Source: a bacterium (lineage in GTDB: Bacteria; Auribacterota; JABMQX01). Taken from it: DNA of 62,699 nucleotides. Shown here in pieces: positions 52,284 to 60,093 of the stretch. The stretch spans positions 1 to 62,699 of the forward strand of contig JAUYEE010000126.1 in the NCBI GenBank assembly GCA_030691545.1, written 5' to 3'. The notes under the pieces were generated by a model. The model was not told the origin of the DNA. It worked only from the letters and a program-made list of their open reading frames with translations, and did no database searches. Each line of letters starts with the position of its first letter. The first letter of the stretch is position 1. Made by a program: the position numbers and the translations under genes.

Positions 52284-53126
52284 ATGTGGGACTACACGGA
52301 AAAAGTCAAGGACCATTTCTATAACCCGCGCAACGTCGGGGTCATTGAAAACCCGGACGGAGTGGGTGAGGTGGGGTCTCTCGCCTGCGGCGATATGCTC
52401 AAGCTGACGTTCAAGCTCGACGACGAGGGGAAGATCGGCGATGTGAAGTTTCAGACGTTCGGCTGCGGGAGCGCCATCGCCTCCGCCTCAGCCCTCACCG
52501 AACTGATCAAGGGCAAGACCCTTGAACAAGCCGACAAAATCACCAATCAAGACATTGCGGAGTATCTCGGCGGGCTTCCCGAGGAAAAGATGCATTGCTC
52601 GGTCATGGGGCGGGAGGCCCTTGAAGCGGCCATCGCGAACTACCGTGGCGAGAAGGCGCCGAAGGAGGAGGGGGAGATCGTCTGCAAGTGCTTCGGTGTG
52701 ACGGACAAGGCCATCGAGCGCGCCATCAAGGAAAATGGGCTGACCACCGTCGAGCAGGTTACGTATTACACAAAAGCCGGCGGCGGTTGCGGGCAATGTC
52801 ACCCGAAAATCCAGGAAATCATTGACCGCGTCATCAAGGAGACGGGCGGAGGAATCTGGCGCGTCAAACCGGAGCGGAAGAAGCTCAGCAACATCCAGAA
52901 GATGAAGCTCGTCGAGGAGACCATCAAGAACGAGATTGCTCCCGCTCTCCAGAAAGAGGGAGGCGACATCGAGCTGATAGATATCGAAGGAGATAGAGTC
53001 GTCGTCGCCCTGCGGGGAACCTGCTCGCAGTGCGTGCTATCCGGCTGGACGATGCAGAGCTTCGTGCAAGCCAAGCTGAGGGAGTTTGTCTCCCCTGAAC
53101 TCGTCGTCGAGGAGGCGAAAGAATGA
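52284..53126 (+). CDS. nifU: Fe-S cluster assembly scaffold NifU
   Basis: A full-length 280-residue NifU with its three domains. The N-terminal IscU-like scaffold has conserved cysteines C35 (SLACGDML), C61 (TFGCGSA) and C105 (KMHCSVMG). The central [2Fe-2S] ferredoxin-like domain has C134 and C136 (VCKCFGV) and C169 and C172 (GGGCGQCH). The C-terminal Nfu domain has C247 and C250 in GTCSQCVLSGW. It builds [2Fe-2S] and [4Fe-4S] clusters from sulfur delivered by the downstream NifS. The stop overlaps the nifS start (ATGA). No nitrogenase genes are nearby; nifU/nifS often serve general Fe-S assembly in bacteria of this type. Confidence 0.97.
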   Translation: MWDYTEKVKDHFYNPRNVGVIENPDGVGEVGSLACGDMLKLTFKLDDEGKIGDVKFQTFGCGSAIASASALTELIKGKTLEQADKITNQDIAEYLGGLPEEKMHCSVMGREALEAAIANYRGEKAPKEEGEIVCKCFGVTDKAIERAIKENGLTTVEQVTYYTKAGGGCGQCHPKIQEIIDRVIKETGGGIWRVKPERKKLSNIQKMKLVEETIKNEIAPALQKEGGDIELIDIEGDRVVVALRGTCSQCVLSGWTMQSFVQAKLREFVSPELVVEEAKE

Positions 53127-54301
53127 GACGCGTTTACGCCGATAACAACGCGACTACCCGCGTGGATGAGCGGGTCGTCGAGGAAATGCTTCCGGCCTTC
53201 ACGCAGGTTTACGGTAACCCCTCGAGCATGCATACTCTCGGAGCAGAAGCAGAGAAACGAATCCGCCTGGCGAGAGAGAGGGTCGCCAAGTTCATCAAGG
53301 CGGACCCTTCGGAAATCGTCTTCACGAGCTGCGGCACCGAGAGCGACAATGCGGCGCTTTTCGGCACATTCGAAGCGTACCCAAACAAGAAGCATATCGT
53401 CACCACAAAGGTCGAGCATCCGGCGGTTTTGAATCCGTGCCAACTGTTAGCGAAAAAGGACTACTCCGTTACGTTTCTCTCGGTGAACAGCGAGGGAATG
53501 CTCGACCTCGACGAGCTGAAGGACTCGATCCGCGACGATACTGCCATCGTCTCCATCATGTACGCGAACAATGAGACGGGGGTGGTGTTTCCGATTGAAC
53601 AGATCGGGCAGATTGTCAAGGAAAGGGGCGTGGTGTTCCACGTGGATGCTGTCCAGGCGGCGGGCAAGATTCCCCTCGACGTCGAAAAGCTGAACGTTGA
53701 CCTCCTTTCCCTTTCCGGGCACAAGATTCATGCCCCGAAAGGAGTCGGCGCCCTGTACATCCGCCGCGGAACCAAGCTCCGACCGCTGCTGGTCGGCGGT
53801 CACCAGGAGAAAGGCAGAAGAGGCGGCACAGAGAACGTCCCCTACATCATCGGATTCGGGAAAGCGTGCGAGCTGGCTTCGGAGCATTTGCCGGAGATGA
53901 ATACCCGCGTGAAGACGATGAGAGACCGACTTCAGAACGGGCTTCTGAAATCCGTCCCCCACGCCTCCCTGAACGGGGCAAAAAGCCCTCGCGGTCCGAA
54001 CACGCTCAGCATTCGGTTTGAATACGTCGAGGGAGAATCCATCCTGCTGCTTCTCGACCGGGAGGGAATCGCCGCGTCATCGGGGTCGGCATGCACCTCC
54101 GGGTCGCTGGAGCCGTCTCACGTCCTGCGTGCGATGGGGGTGCCCTATACGTCCGTGCACGGGTCCATCCGCCTCAGTCTGAGCCGTTTCAACACGGACC
54201 AGGACATAGACCACATCCTGGAGAAATTTCCCCCCATCATCGCCAGGCTCCGCGAAATCTCCCCATTTGCCAAAGCCAGCGCAAAGGAAGTCAACGCATG
54301 A
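53123..54301 (+). CDS. nifS: Cysteine desulfurase NifS
   Basis: A 392-residue group I cysteine desulfurase. PLP-binding K201 lies in SLSGHKIHAPKG and the catalytic C324 in SSGSACTSGSLEPSHVL; it also has TEHxA-like FTSCGTESDNAA and GGTENVPYIIGF. It releases sulfur from cysteine to NifU. The last ~67 residues, from S326, are encoded by the left copy (54097-54287) of a direct repeat whose right copy (56189-56385) lies behind a two-gene cassette. The gene seems complete and functional in its present form. Its 3' end may be the replacement copy brought by the insertion, or the original; the sequence alone does not tell which. Confidence 0.96.
   Translation: MRRVYADNNATTRVDERVVEEMLPAFTQVYGNPSSMHTLGAEAEKRIRLARERVAKFIKADPSEIVFTSCGTESDNAALFGTFEAYPNKKHIVTTKVEHPAVLNPCQLLAKKDYSVTFLSVNSEGMLDLDELKDSIRDDTAIVSIMYANNETGVVFPIEQIGQIVKERGVVFHVDAVQAAGKIPLDVEKLNVDLLSLSGHKIHAPKGVGALYIRRGTKLRPLLVGGHQEKGRRGGTENVPYIIGFGKACELASEHLPEMNTRVKTMRDRLQNGLLKSVPHASLNGAKSPRGPNTLSIRFEYVEGESILLLLDREGIAASSGSACTSGSLEPSHVLRAMGVPYTSVHGSIRLSLSRFNTDQDIDHILEKFPPIIARLREISPFAKASAKEVNA
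54097..54287 (+). repeat. Direct repeat, left copy (3' end of nifS)
   Basis: The repeat starts with CTCCGGGTCGCTGGAGCCGT just behind the codon for the active-site cysteine C324 and runs to GCGCAAAGG. It is about 90% identical by eye to 56189-56385, with one 6-nt length difference near the end. Confidence 0.9.
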
Positions 54302-54478
54302 CACTCACCCCCGGATGTCGTCAGTACCAACTCGGTTAAGTTCAGCGAAGCCCTTGCCCACCTGAAACCGTTATGGTACGCTCCGGTTGACTGAACAAGA
54401 GCCTGAGGGCGCGCATGACGCCGAGGCCGGAGTGCAATCCTACGCAACGTAATCCTTCAGAAGTACGGGAGAGTCGGC
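54302..54478. other. Gap between nifS and the ATPase gene
   Basis: The 177 bases have no gene. A GGGAGA ribosome-binding site is close to ATG 54479. This is the probable left boundary of the inserted cassette; no clear promoter was recognised. Confidence 0.5.
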
Positions 54479-55555
54479 ATGTACGGGTCCCTGAGCATTC
54501 GAAACTTCCGCTGTTTTCGTGAGATCGAATTGGGCGACTTGGAGCGAGTGAATCTGATCGCTGGCAAAAACAATGTTGGAAAGACGGCTCTGCTTGAGGC
54601 GCTTTTCTTGCACTCCGGTCCCGCAAATGCGAGTCTCGCGGCCTTTGTGAACCAGCTCCGCGGCATTCCTATCGCGCCACGCGACCCGGAAAGCGCTTGG
54701 CGGTCTCTGTTTCACGATCTCAACCTGGGGGAAGCCGTTGAGCTTTCGAGTACCGACAGCGACGGAGCATCGCGATCCTTGCGCATCTTCCCCCGACAGG
54801 AGGAGGCCGTTCACGTCCCGCTTGAAGAGCCGGGGGCAAAAGCTCCCAACGAGGGCCGAGAAAGGGCAGTATCAGGGCCGGTCGTGGGTCGGAGTCTGGT
54901 TTTCGAGCATCGCGCTCCGTCTGAAGAACCACGCACATCGCGGTTCTTTTTCGATGGGAGGGGGTTCCGCATTGAGCCCCCACCCCCGCCCCCCCCGTTC
55001 CCCGGGATTTTCCAGGTTGCAGCCGGGCAACCAGACTTGCAAGGCGATGCAGACCGGTACGGCAGCCTGCAGCGTCAAAAGCGCGAACGCCGAGTCCTGG
55101 AGCTTCTACGGATCATCGAGCCCCGACTTGAGGGGCTCGCGGTGATCCCAATCGATGGTGTACTCGCCGTGCACGGCGATATCGGGCTGTCCGCTCTCGT
55201 TCCCGTACCTCTGATGGGGGGCGGGATGGCTCGCCTCTTTTCTATGGCTGTGGCAGTCGGCATCGCGGAGGGAGGCGTAGTACTCATCGATGAAATTGAG
55301 AACGGCATCTACCACGCGTCGATGGCTAAGGTATGGGAGGCCTTGGGTGCTTTCGCACGGCATTGCGACACTCAACTCTTCTGCACCACCCATAGCTTTG
55401 AGTGCATCGCGTCAGCGCACGAGGCCTTCGAAAAGTCAGGGCAGTATGATTTCCGCCTCCACCGCCTCGAGCAAATGGGAGAGGAGATTCGGGCGGTCAC
55501 CTATGACCAAGAGACGCTTGGTGCCGCCATCGAATCGGGTCTGGAGGTGCGCTGA
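54479..55555 (+). CDS. AAA ATPase of OLD/AAA_15 type (defence-like)
   Basis: A 358-residue ABC/SMC-like ATPase: LSIRNFRCFREIELGDLERV is the N-terminal strand set of the OLD/RecF-like group. The Walker A GKNNVGKT is at residues 29-36, the Walker B GGVVLIDEIENGIYH at ~262-276, and the switch histidine in LFCTTHSFECI at ~300. A proline/glycine-rich stretch (PPPPPPFPGIF) lies between. No nuclease domain is fused. The next gene, overlapping by one base, encodes a TOPRIM-like DUF3226 protein. This ATPase plus TOPRIM layout matches PARIS (AriA/AriB) and OLD/Gabija-like antiphage systems, although the TOPRIM family differs from AriB's DUF4435. Such ATPases often sense a phage protein and release the effector. 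Confidence 0.85.
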   Translation: MYGSLSIRNFRCFREIELGDLERVNLIAGKNNVGKTALLEALFLHSGPANASLAAFVNQLRGIPIAPRDPESAWRSLFHDLNLGEAVELSSTDSDGASRSLRIFPRQEEAVHVPLEEPGAKAPNEGRERAVSGPVVGRSLVFEHRAPSEEPRTSRFFFDGRGFRIEPPPPPPPFPGIFQVAAGQPDLQGDADRYGSLQRQKRERRVLELLRIIEPRLEGLAVIPIDGVLAVHGDIGLSALVPVPLMGGGMARLFSMAVAVGIAEGGVVLIDEIENGIYHASMAKVWEALGAFARHCDTQLFCTTHSFECIASAHEAFEKSGQYDFRLHRLEQMGEEIRAVTYDQETLGAAIESGLEVR

Positions 55556-56178
55556 TGCCGGAACCTCCTCGCATCGGCATCACGGCTTCGGTCGTGCTTG
55601 TGGTGGAAGGCAGAGACGAAGAGCTGTTCTTTTCCGCGTTTGCGAAGCGGCTCGGTCTGACCACGCTTCAAGTCATGGGAATTGGCGGCAAGACAAAGCT
55701 CAGGGCGAACCTGAAGGCCCTGAGAGATGCGCCTGGGTTCTCGTCGGTAGTCTCGCTCGGCATCGTCAGAGACGCTAACAACGACCCTCGGGCGGCCTTC
55801 TTGAGCGTGTCTGATGCCCTGCGGGATTGTGGCTTGTCCGTCCCACGAGAAGTCGGACAACCTGCTGGGAGGGAGCCTCGCGTCATGGCCTTTATCGTTC
55901 CAGACGCGCAACGTTCTGGCATGCTCGAGGATCTCTGCCTCGCAGCGGTCCGCGACGACCCCGCGATGCCGTGCCTTGACCCCTTTTTCGACTGCGTTGA
56001 GGAGCGGACACAGCTGCCAGCGGAGCTTTCGAAAGCGAAAGTCCACGCCTTTCTGTCCTCCAGGCCCACCCCTGACCTCCGCCTCGGTGAGGCGGCCCAG
56101 AAGGGTTATTGGCCTTTCGAGAACGCGGCCTTCGAGACAATAAAGGGGTTCCTGCGCGAACTGTGCGCGCCGGACTGA
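55555..56178 (+). CDS. DUF3226 TOPRIM-like protein (putative effector nuclease)
   Basis: A 207-residue protein. Its ATG shares its first base with the last base of the ATPase stop, and GGAGGTG precedes it. The TOPRIM-type motifs are VVLVVEGRDEELFFSAF (Glu18 with following G and D) and SLGIVRDANNDPRAAFLSVS (the D-x-N/D metal pair at residues ~72-76). VMAFIVPDAQRSGMLEDLCL is typical of the DUF3226 family. It would act as an RNase/nuclease-like effector switched on by the ATPase, as in two-gene TOPRIM defence systems, which is inference. It ends 10 nt before the right copy of the nifS repeat begins. Confidence 0.82.
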   Translation: MPEPPRIGITASVVLVVEGRDEELFFSAFAKRLGLTTLQVMGIGGKTKLRANLKALRDAPGFSSVVSLGIVRDANNDPRAAFLSVSDALRDCGLSVPREVGQPAGREPRVMAFIVPDAQRSGMLEDLCLAAVRDDPAMPCLDPFFDCVEERTQLPAELSKAKVHAFLSSRPTPDLRLGEAAQKGYWPFENAAFETIKGFLRELCAPD

Positions 56179-56184
56179 TCCAGG

Positions 56185-56393
56185 TGAGCTCCGGGTCGCT
56201 GGAGCCGTCTCACGTCCTGCGCGCGATGGGGGTGCCTTACACCTCCGTACACGGGTCCATCCGCCTCAGTCTCAGCCGTTTCAACACGGACGAGGAGATA
56301 AACTACATCCTCCAGAAATTCCCCCCCATCATCGCCAGGCTGCGCGAAATCTCCCCCTTTGTGCAGGCTGCCAGCGGCGCAAAGGCTATATAG
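56185..56393 (+). pseudogene. nifS: Displaced 3' end of nifS
   Basis: The reading frame SSGSLEPSHVLRAMGVPYTS to the end ISPFVQAASGAKAI aligns to the last ~67 residues of NifS at 54097-54301, in the same reading direction. It lacks the N-terminal part with the PLP lysine and the active-site cysteine, so it cannot be functional. A GTG at 56185 would permit translation of an orphan fragment. The divergence from the left copy (about 10% of bases, several silent) means it is not a recent exact duplication. Confidence 0.88.
56189..56385 (+). repeat. Direct repeat, right copy (nifS 3' end)
   Basis: Starts with CTCCGGGTCGCTGGAGCCGT, identical to the left copy at 54097. Together they frame the ATPase/DUF3226 cassette (54479-56178). 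Confidence 0.9.
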
Positions 56394-56499
56394 ACAATCC
56401 GCCGCCGATGCAGCAGGAGTGTGACGACATGCTCACGCCCGCCCTATGCTGAGCGCTCTGCACTCGCAGGAGCGCAATGCGCGGTCGGCTCATCGCGCA

Positions 56500-57468
56500 T
56501 CATTTACCGAGGAACAGCCAGATGTTTCCTCCTGTGCCGCGGGTTGCTCCTGTTGTCCGGCTGTAGGCGTTGCCGACGAGGAGGTCTGTTTTCCCGTCGT
56601 TATTCCAGTCGGCGACATCCTGCCTCCAGCGGTAACCGGCGTCGGCGCCCGGTCCCTTCAGCTCGAGAACCTCAGCCTTGGCGAGGCGCGGTTCCGTGTT
56701 CGTTCCGATGTTTCGATAGAAGCGGACCTGCGGCTGGTCGCCTCCCATGAGAAGGTCCTTCTTTCCGTCGCTATCCCAGTCCACAACATAGGCTGAAGGG
56801 CGCGTAGGGAAACCTCCTTCCGGGGCGGGCAACTGCGTGGGCGCGGCGAAGCGAGGAGAGGACTCGTTGCCGATGTTCTTGTAGAAGGCGAGGATCGAGC
56901 CGTGGCCGACGAACAGGTCCTTGAGTCCATCGCCCGTCCAATCGCCCATGTGAAGCCAGGCGTAGTTTTCCGCGAGTTTGTGACTGCCCTGGGTGATGGG
57001 CTTGCCGTCGGCCTCAACGGGTTTACCTTTGGCGAGTTCGGGTTTCTCTTTCGTTCCGATGTTGAGGAAGAGCGTCACATTTCCGCCGGTGTCGCCGGCG
57101 ATCAAATCTTTTTTACCATCGTTGTTCCAATCCACAACCTGTGGATGAGCGCCGATGCATCAGCCCGCGGGGAGGCTGATTTCCGCGCCTCCCGCTTTGA
57201 GGTACTCGAAATCCTTAAACGCTGGCTCGGCGTCGCTGCCGCTGTTCAGGTACAAACGAATCTTCCCGCCGGAAAACTGTCCGACGATCAAGTCCTTCTT
57301 GCCATCGCTGTTCCAGTCGGTGACGCAGGGCACCAGGTGCCCGATCTCCACGTCAATCACTTCGTTGTTCGCCTTCAGCCTCACGCCCTCCTGAAATGCG
57401 GCGAGCGCTGAAGGAAGCGACAGCCCGAAGGCCACCGTGACCAGTGCCACCACAGCAAACGTTTTCAT
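56500..57468 (-). CDS. FG-GAP (VCBS) repeat protein with in-frame UGA: candidate selenoprotein
   Basis: From ATG 57468 (GGAGGAGAG ahead) to TAA 56500 the frame is open over 323 codons except for TGA at 57162-57160, codon 103. Residues 1-24 are a signal peptide (MKTFAVVALVTVAFGLSLPSALA). Blades with VTDWNSDGKKDLIVGQ, VVDWNNDGKKDLIAGD, MGDWTGDGLKDLFVGH and VVDWDSDGKKDLLMGG lie on both sides of the UGA, in one frame. The UGA sits in the loop before the second blade, in the context AG-UGA-CIGAHPQVVDW. Thirteen nt behind it a perfect 6-bp stem (ATCCAC/GTGGAT, 57146-57130) carries loop AGGTT; see finding. If UGA is read as stop, the gene is broken into a 102-residue product and a 211-residue start-less remnant. 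The family is extracellular with no assigned catalysis. Confidence 0.7.
57130..57146 (-). promoter_or_regulatory. Possible bacterial SECIS hairpin
   Basis: On the minus strand: stem ATCCAC, loop AGGTT, stem GTGGAT. The loop begins 19 nt after the UGA (57162-57160) and has G as its second base. Both properties lie inside the ranges used for bacterial SECIS elements (16-37 nt spacing, a G in the first two loop bases). Confidence 0.55.
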
Positions 57469-57893
57469 TGGCTCTCCTCCTCTCCTGGGAATGAATGGCC
57501 CGACCCGATGCTCCCGGAGTTTCATCCGTTCCCGACATTACCGCGGCCTATGCCCGGCTGTCAGGGGCAGACGAAACGGAGCGTTAAACCAGTATCGCCG
57601 GTTGCGGCTCGCAGAAAAGTGTCCGCCTGACTACTAATAATTATACCATGCCACCGCGTCGCGTCAACTCAAGGATTGTCGCGCAGGACGATGAACAAAA
57701 AGCACGTTGTGCGGGATGGCATTCTGGATACGGATTTGCACAAGGGCGACCTGGCGCTGATGGGACTGACGACGTGAGGGCAGTCCAGCCCATGTGGCGG
57801 GATTGACAGACCGCGCCTGCCGGTGATAGCTTCTTGAGGTGTTGCATAGGCGGGACGAGAGGCTTTCTTCATCGCGAACGAAGGGTTGCCGAA
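57469..57893. other. Divergent intergenic region
   Basis: 425 bases between the minus-strand FG-GAP gene and the plus-strand YdjY-like gene. It contains a possible promoter for the latter (listed). Nothing gene-like is visible otherwise. Confidence 0.5.
57803..57832 (+). promoter_or_regulatory. Possible extended -10 promoter of the YdjY-like gene
   Basis: TTGACA (57803-57808), 18 bp, then TAGCTT (57827-57832) preceded by TG one base upstream (TGATAGCTT), an extended -10 form. The leader would be about 55 nt. Confidence 0.45.
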
Positions 57894-58631
57894 ATGAAAT
57901 TCAGTTTTACCACGGCAGGTTGTGTTCTTTTACTGGGCATGACCGTCCGTATCGGCTTGGCGGAAACGCAAAGCAGGCGGGAATTTCCTCCGCTGCCGGG
58001 GCGACCGCCCGCTCCCAGCCAGTCAACCGAGAACGCCAAACCCTCTGTTCAAAGAATTGACGCGAACCTCTATCGGGTCGGGGACGTCGTTGTGGATACG
58101 AAGGAGCGCACGGTCACGTTCCCCGCACGAGTCAACCTCACGCAGGGCGTCCTCGAGGTCCTTATCTGTACTGAATACGGCAAGACGCACGAGAGCCTGC
58201 TGAGCACCAAGATAAATCCCCTTCACCTGAATGTCGCCCTTTTGATGCTCGGTCTCGAAGGGGGGCGCGCCGTCAAATACCAGGGCGACCCCACTAAGCC
58301 TGTCGGCAGCCCCGTGGAGATATGGTTCGAGGTGAAGAACGGCGAAAAGGAGAAGCTCATCCGCGCCGAAGACTGGGTTTACGATACCCACGCGAAGCGG
58401 CCGATGTTGCATACGCACTGGGTTTACGTGGGGTCCGTCTTGACCACAGACGGGTTCATGGCACAACGCGAGGGGCAAATCGTAACGACCTTCCATGACC
58501 CGTTTACTTTGATTGACAACCCTCTTCCGGACGGGGGAGACGATACGGTTTGCGTCGTGCACACAAAAGCCGTTCCTCCCGTCGGGACGCCGGTGACGGT
58601 GGTTTTCAAGGCCCTGGCGGAGCCAAAGTGA
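57894..58631 (+). CDS. YdjY-like domain secreted protein
   Basis: ATG 57894 with AAGGG upstream; codons before it are not used. The 245-residue protein has a signal (MKFSFTTAGCVLLLGMTVRIGLA) and a proline-rich linker (PPLPGRPPAPSQ). It then has a domain like proteins annotated as YdjY-type in PVC bacteria: VVVDTKERTVTFPARVNLTQG, LEVLICTEYGKTHESLLSTKI, HLNVALLMLGLEGG, and later WVYDTHAKRPMLHTHWVYVGS. The CTEYGKTHE block with Cys, Tyr and His is strikingly conserved-looking, but its function is not established. It lies between the FG-GAP gene and the EEP gene on its own. Confidence 0.75.
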   Translation: MKFSFTTAGCVLLLGMTVRIGLAETQSRREFPPLPGRPPAPSQSTENAKPSVQRIDANLYRVGDVVVDTKERTVTFPARVNLTQGVLEVLICTEYGKTHESLLSTKINPLHLNVALLMLGLEGGRAVKYQGDPTKPVGSPVEIWFEVKNGEKEKLIRAEDWVYDTHAKRPMLHTHWVYVGSVLTTDGFMAQREGQIVTTFHDPFTLIDNPLPDGGDDTVCVVHTKAVPPVGTPVTVVFKALAEPK

Positions 58632-58971
58632 GTCGTCTTCAAAGGGAAGCGGCGAGGCACAGGGTGGATCTGCTGAAGGCGAGAACGGAACCGCAGATGA
58701 ACGCAGATGGACGCGGAGGAAAAGCCGCGAAGGACGCGAAGGGCACGAAGGGGGAATCACGCGGGGCAAACGGCGTCTTTGTGTCTTCGTGCCTTGGTGG
58801 TCTGCGACTACGCACCGCCGTCGAAGGTCATTTTGAGGGCAGAGCGAAAGCCGATGACAAAAGAAATGCGTATGGTGTCCGCAGATTCCTGATTGGGGAA
58901 ATGGTCCCGACACTAACTCGGGACCCTGTCCTGCAGCCGAGCTGAGCACGTTCGTCACCGGCCTCATCTGC
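58632..58971. repeat. Intergenic repeat words
   Basis: At 58688-58805: AACCGCAGATGAACGCAGAT, GGACGCGGAGGAAAAGCC, GGACGCGAAGGGCACGAAGG, then TTTGTGTCTTCGTGCCTTGG. Word-like repeats of this type recur in reverse orientation near 47040-47108 and 52010-52131. No gene is visible. Confidence 0.6.
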
Positions 58972-59964
58972 TCAAGGCAAGATGAACTCTGCCACTACGG
59001 GGGCATGGTCAGACTCAGGGAACTTGACATCGGTTCGGAAGGCGCCCGATTCGTCGGGAAGATTCTCGTTGTGTATCTCCGCGCCCCGGTAAAAGGTCAG
59101 CAGCGAGCGCGAAGCCAAGATGTGATCGAGCATCAGCCCTTTCCCCAGATGGAATAGCGAATATCGGGACGACTCTGGCACCGACAGCTCGCACGGAACA
59201 ATGACGCGATGCGATAGCCCGGGATTCCCTGTCTCCTCGACGGGGCCACGAATCGCGCTGACCGTCACCGAGTCTATGTCGGCATTGAAGTCCCCGCACA
59301 CTGCCACCAGGGCCTCCTCGCCTGCACTGTCTGCCTGGTCGAAAATCTCGTCTATAAGAATACGCAATCCGAGCGCCTGTCCCACGCGCTTCATGGATGA
59401 GATGAAATATCCCTCCGCCCAGCCAGCCACCGAGCTCCAGGTGTACTGATCGATCATTCGTCCCTCAATCTTGGTGGGTATTTTTGATTTCAGGTGAACA
59501 TTGCATAGGTGAAGGGTACGATTGTTCCCCAGGGCGACTTTCACGTGGAGGATAGGGCGCTCCCATGTGATTTCTTCGGCATTCGGCTCAGGGGGAATGG
59601 CGGTGACTTTTCGATAGCTCGGCCTCAGACCCTCGCCCCTGATCTGCTTCGTATCGGTTATCCCATACTTGCTGAGCACGACGAGATTGCGCTTGTCATA
59701 AGCATCGCCATTTGCTGTGAGTGTATGGGCCATCTGATAGCCCGCATACGGCGTTTGTTGAAGCAGTTTTCCGAGGGCAGATAGATCACGAGGCTGGGGT
59801 GGGTGCTCCTGGCCGTTGACTTCCTGCAAGCACAAAACGTCAGCCCGCAGTCGAATCAATTGGGGTTGCATCACGGCGATTCGTTTTGCCAGCGTGGGCT
59901 CCTCGCCGTCCACGTCATCGAGGTTCTCAAGGTTGAATGTCGCAATGCGTAGTGATGTGGACAT
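58972..59964 (-). CDS. Endonuclease/exonuclease/phosphatase (EEP) family protein
   Basis: A 330-residue protein with AAAAGGAGGTG ahead of its ATG, no signal peptide, and all EEP landmarks: IATFNLENLDDV, ADVLCLQEVNG with the metal-binding Glu, NVHLKSK, AVCGDFNADIDS with the Asp-x-Asn pair, and the terminal SDHAPVVAEF His. EEP proteins hydrolyse phosphodiesters in nucleic acids, lipids or phosphorylated sugars. The gene is convergent to the YdjY-like gene and follows the TIR-NLR gene on the same strand by about 130 nt. It could belong to the same defence neighbourhood, but nothing in the sequence shows this. Confidence 0.88.
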   Translation of the reverse strand: MSTSLRIATFNLENLDDVDGEEPTLAKRIAVMQPQLIRLRADVLCLQEVNGQEHPPQPRDLSALGKLLQQTPYAGYQMAHTLTANGDAYDKRNLVVLSKYGITDTKQIRGEGLRPSYRKVTAIPPEPNAEEITWERPILHVKVALGNNRTLHLCNVHLKSKIPTKIEGRMIDQYTWSSVAGWAEGYFISSMKRVGQALGLRILIDEIFDQADSAGEEALVAVCGDFNADIDSVTVSAIRGPVEETGNPGLSHRVIVPCELSVPESSRYSLFHLGKGLMLDHILASRSLLTFYRGAEIHNENLPDESGAFRTDVKFPESDHAPVVAEFILP

Positions 59965-60093
59965 GTTGCACCTCCTTTTCGTGCGTTTCTCGGACTACGT
60001 GAACTCAGCACTTGTTGATTTGACGGGGAACTGAACTTAAGCGCAGCCCCCGACCGGGGAAGGGGGTCGGCGGCGGAAATCCCGGCCCGCAGT

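Noticed and set aside
52284..54301. Nitrogen fixation cluster
   Set aside because: Only nifU and nifS are present; these serve general Fe-S assembly in many bacteria and no nitrogenase gene is near.
56500..57135. Independent 211-residue FG-GAP gene starting at GTG 57135
   Set aside because: No ribosome site or signal peptide; the frame is continuous with 57468-57163 except for one UGA, so it is treated as one gene.
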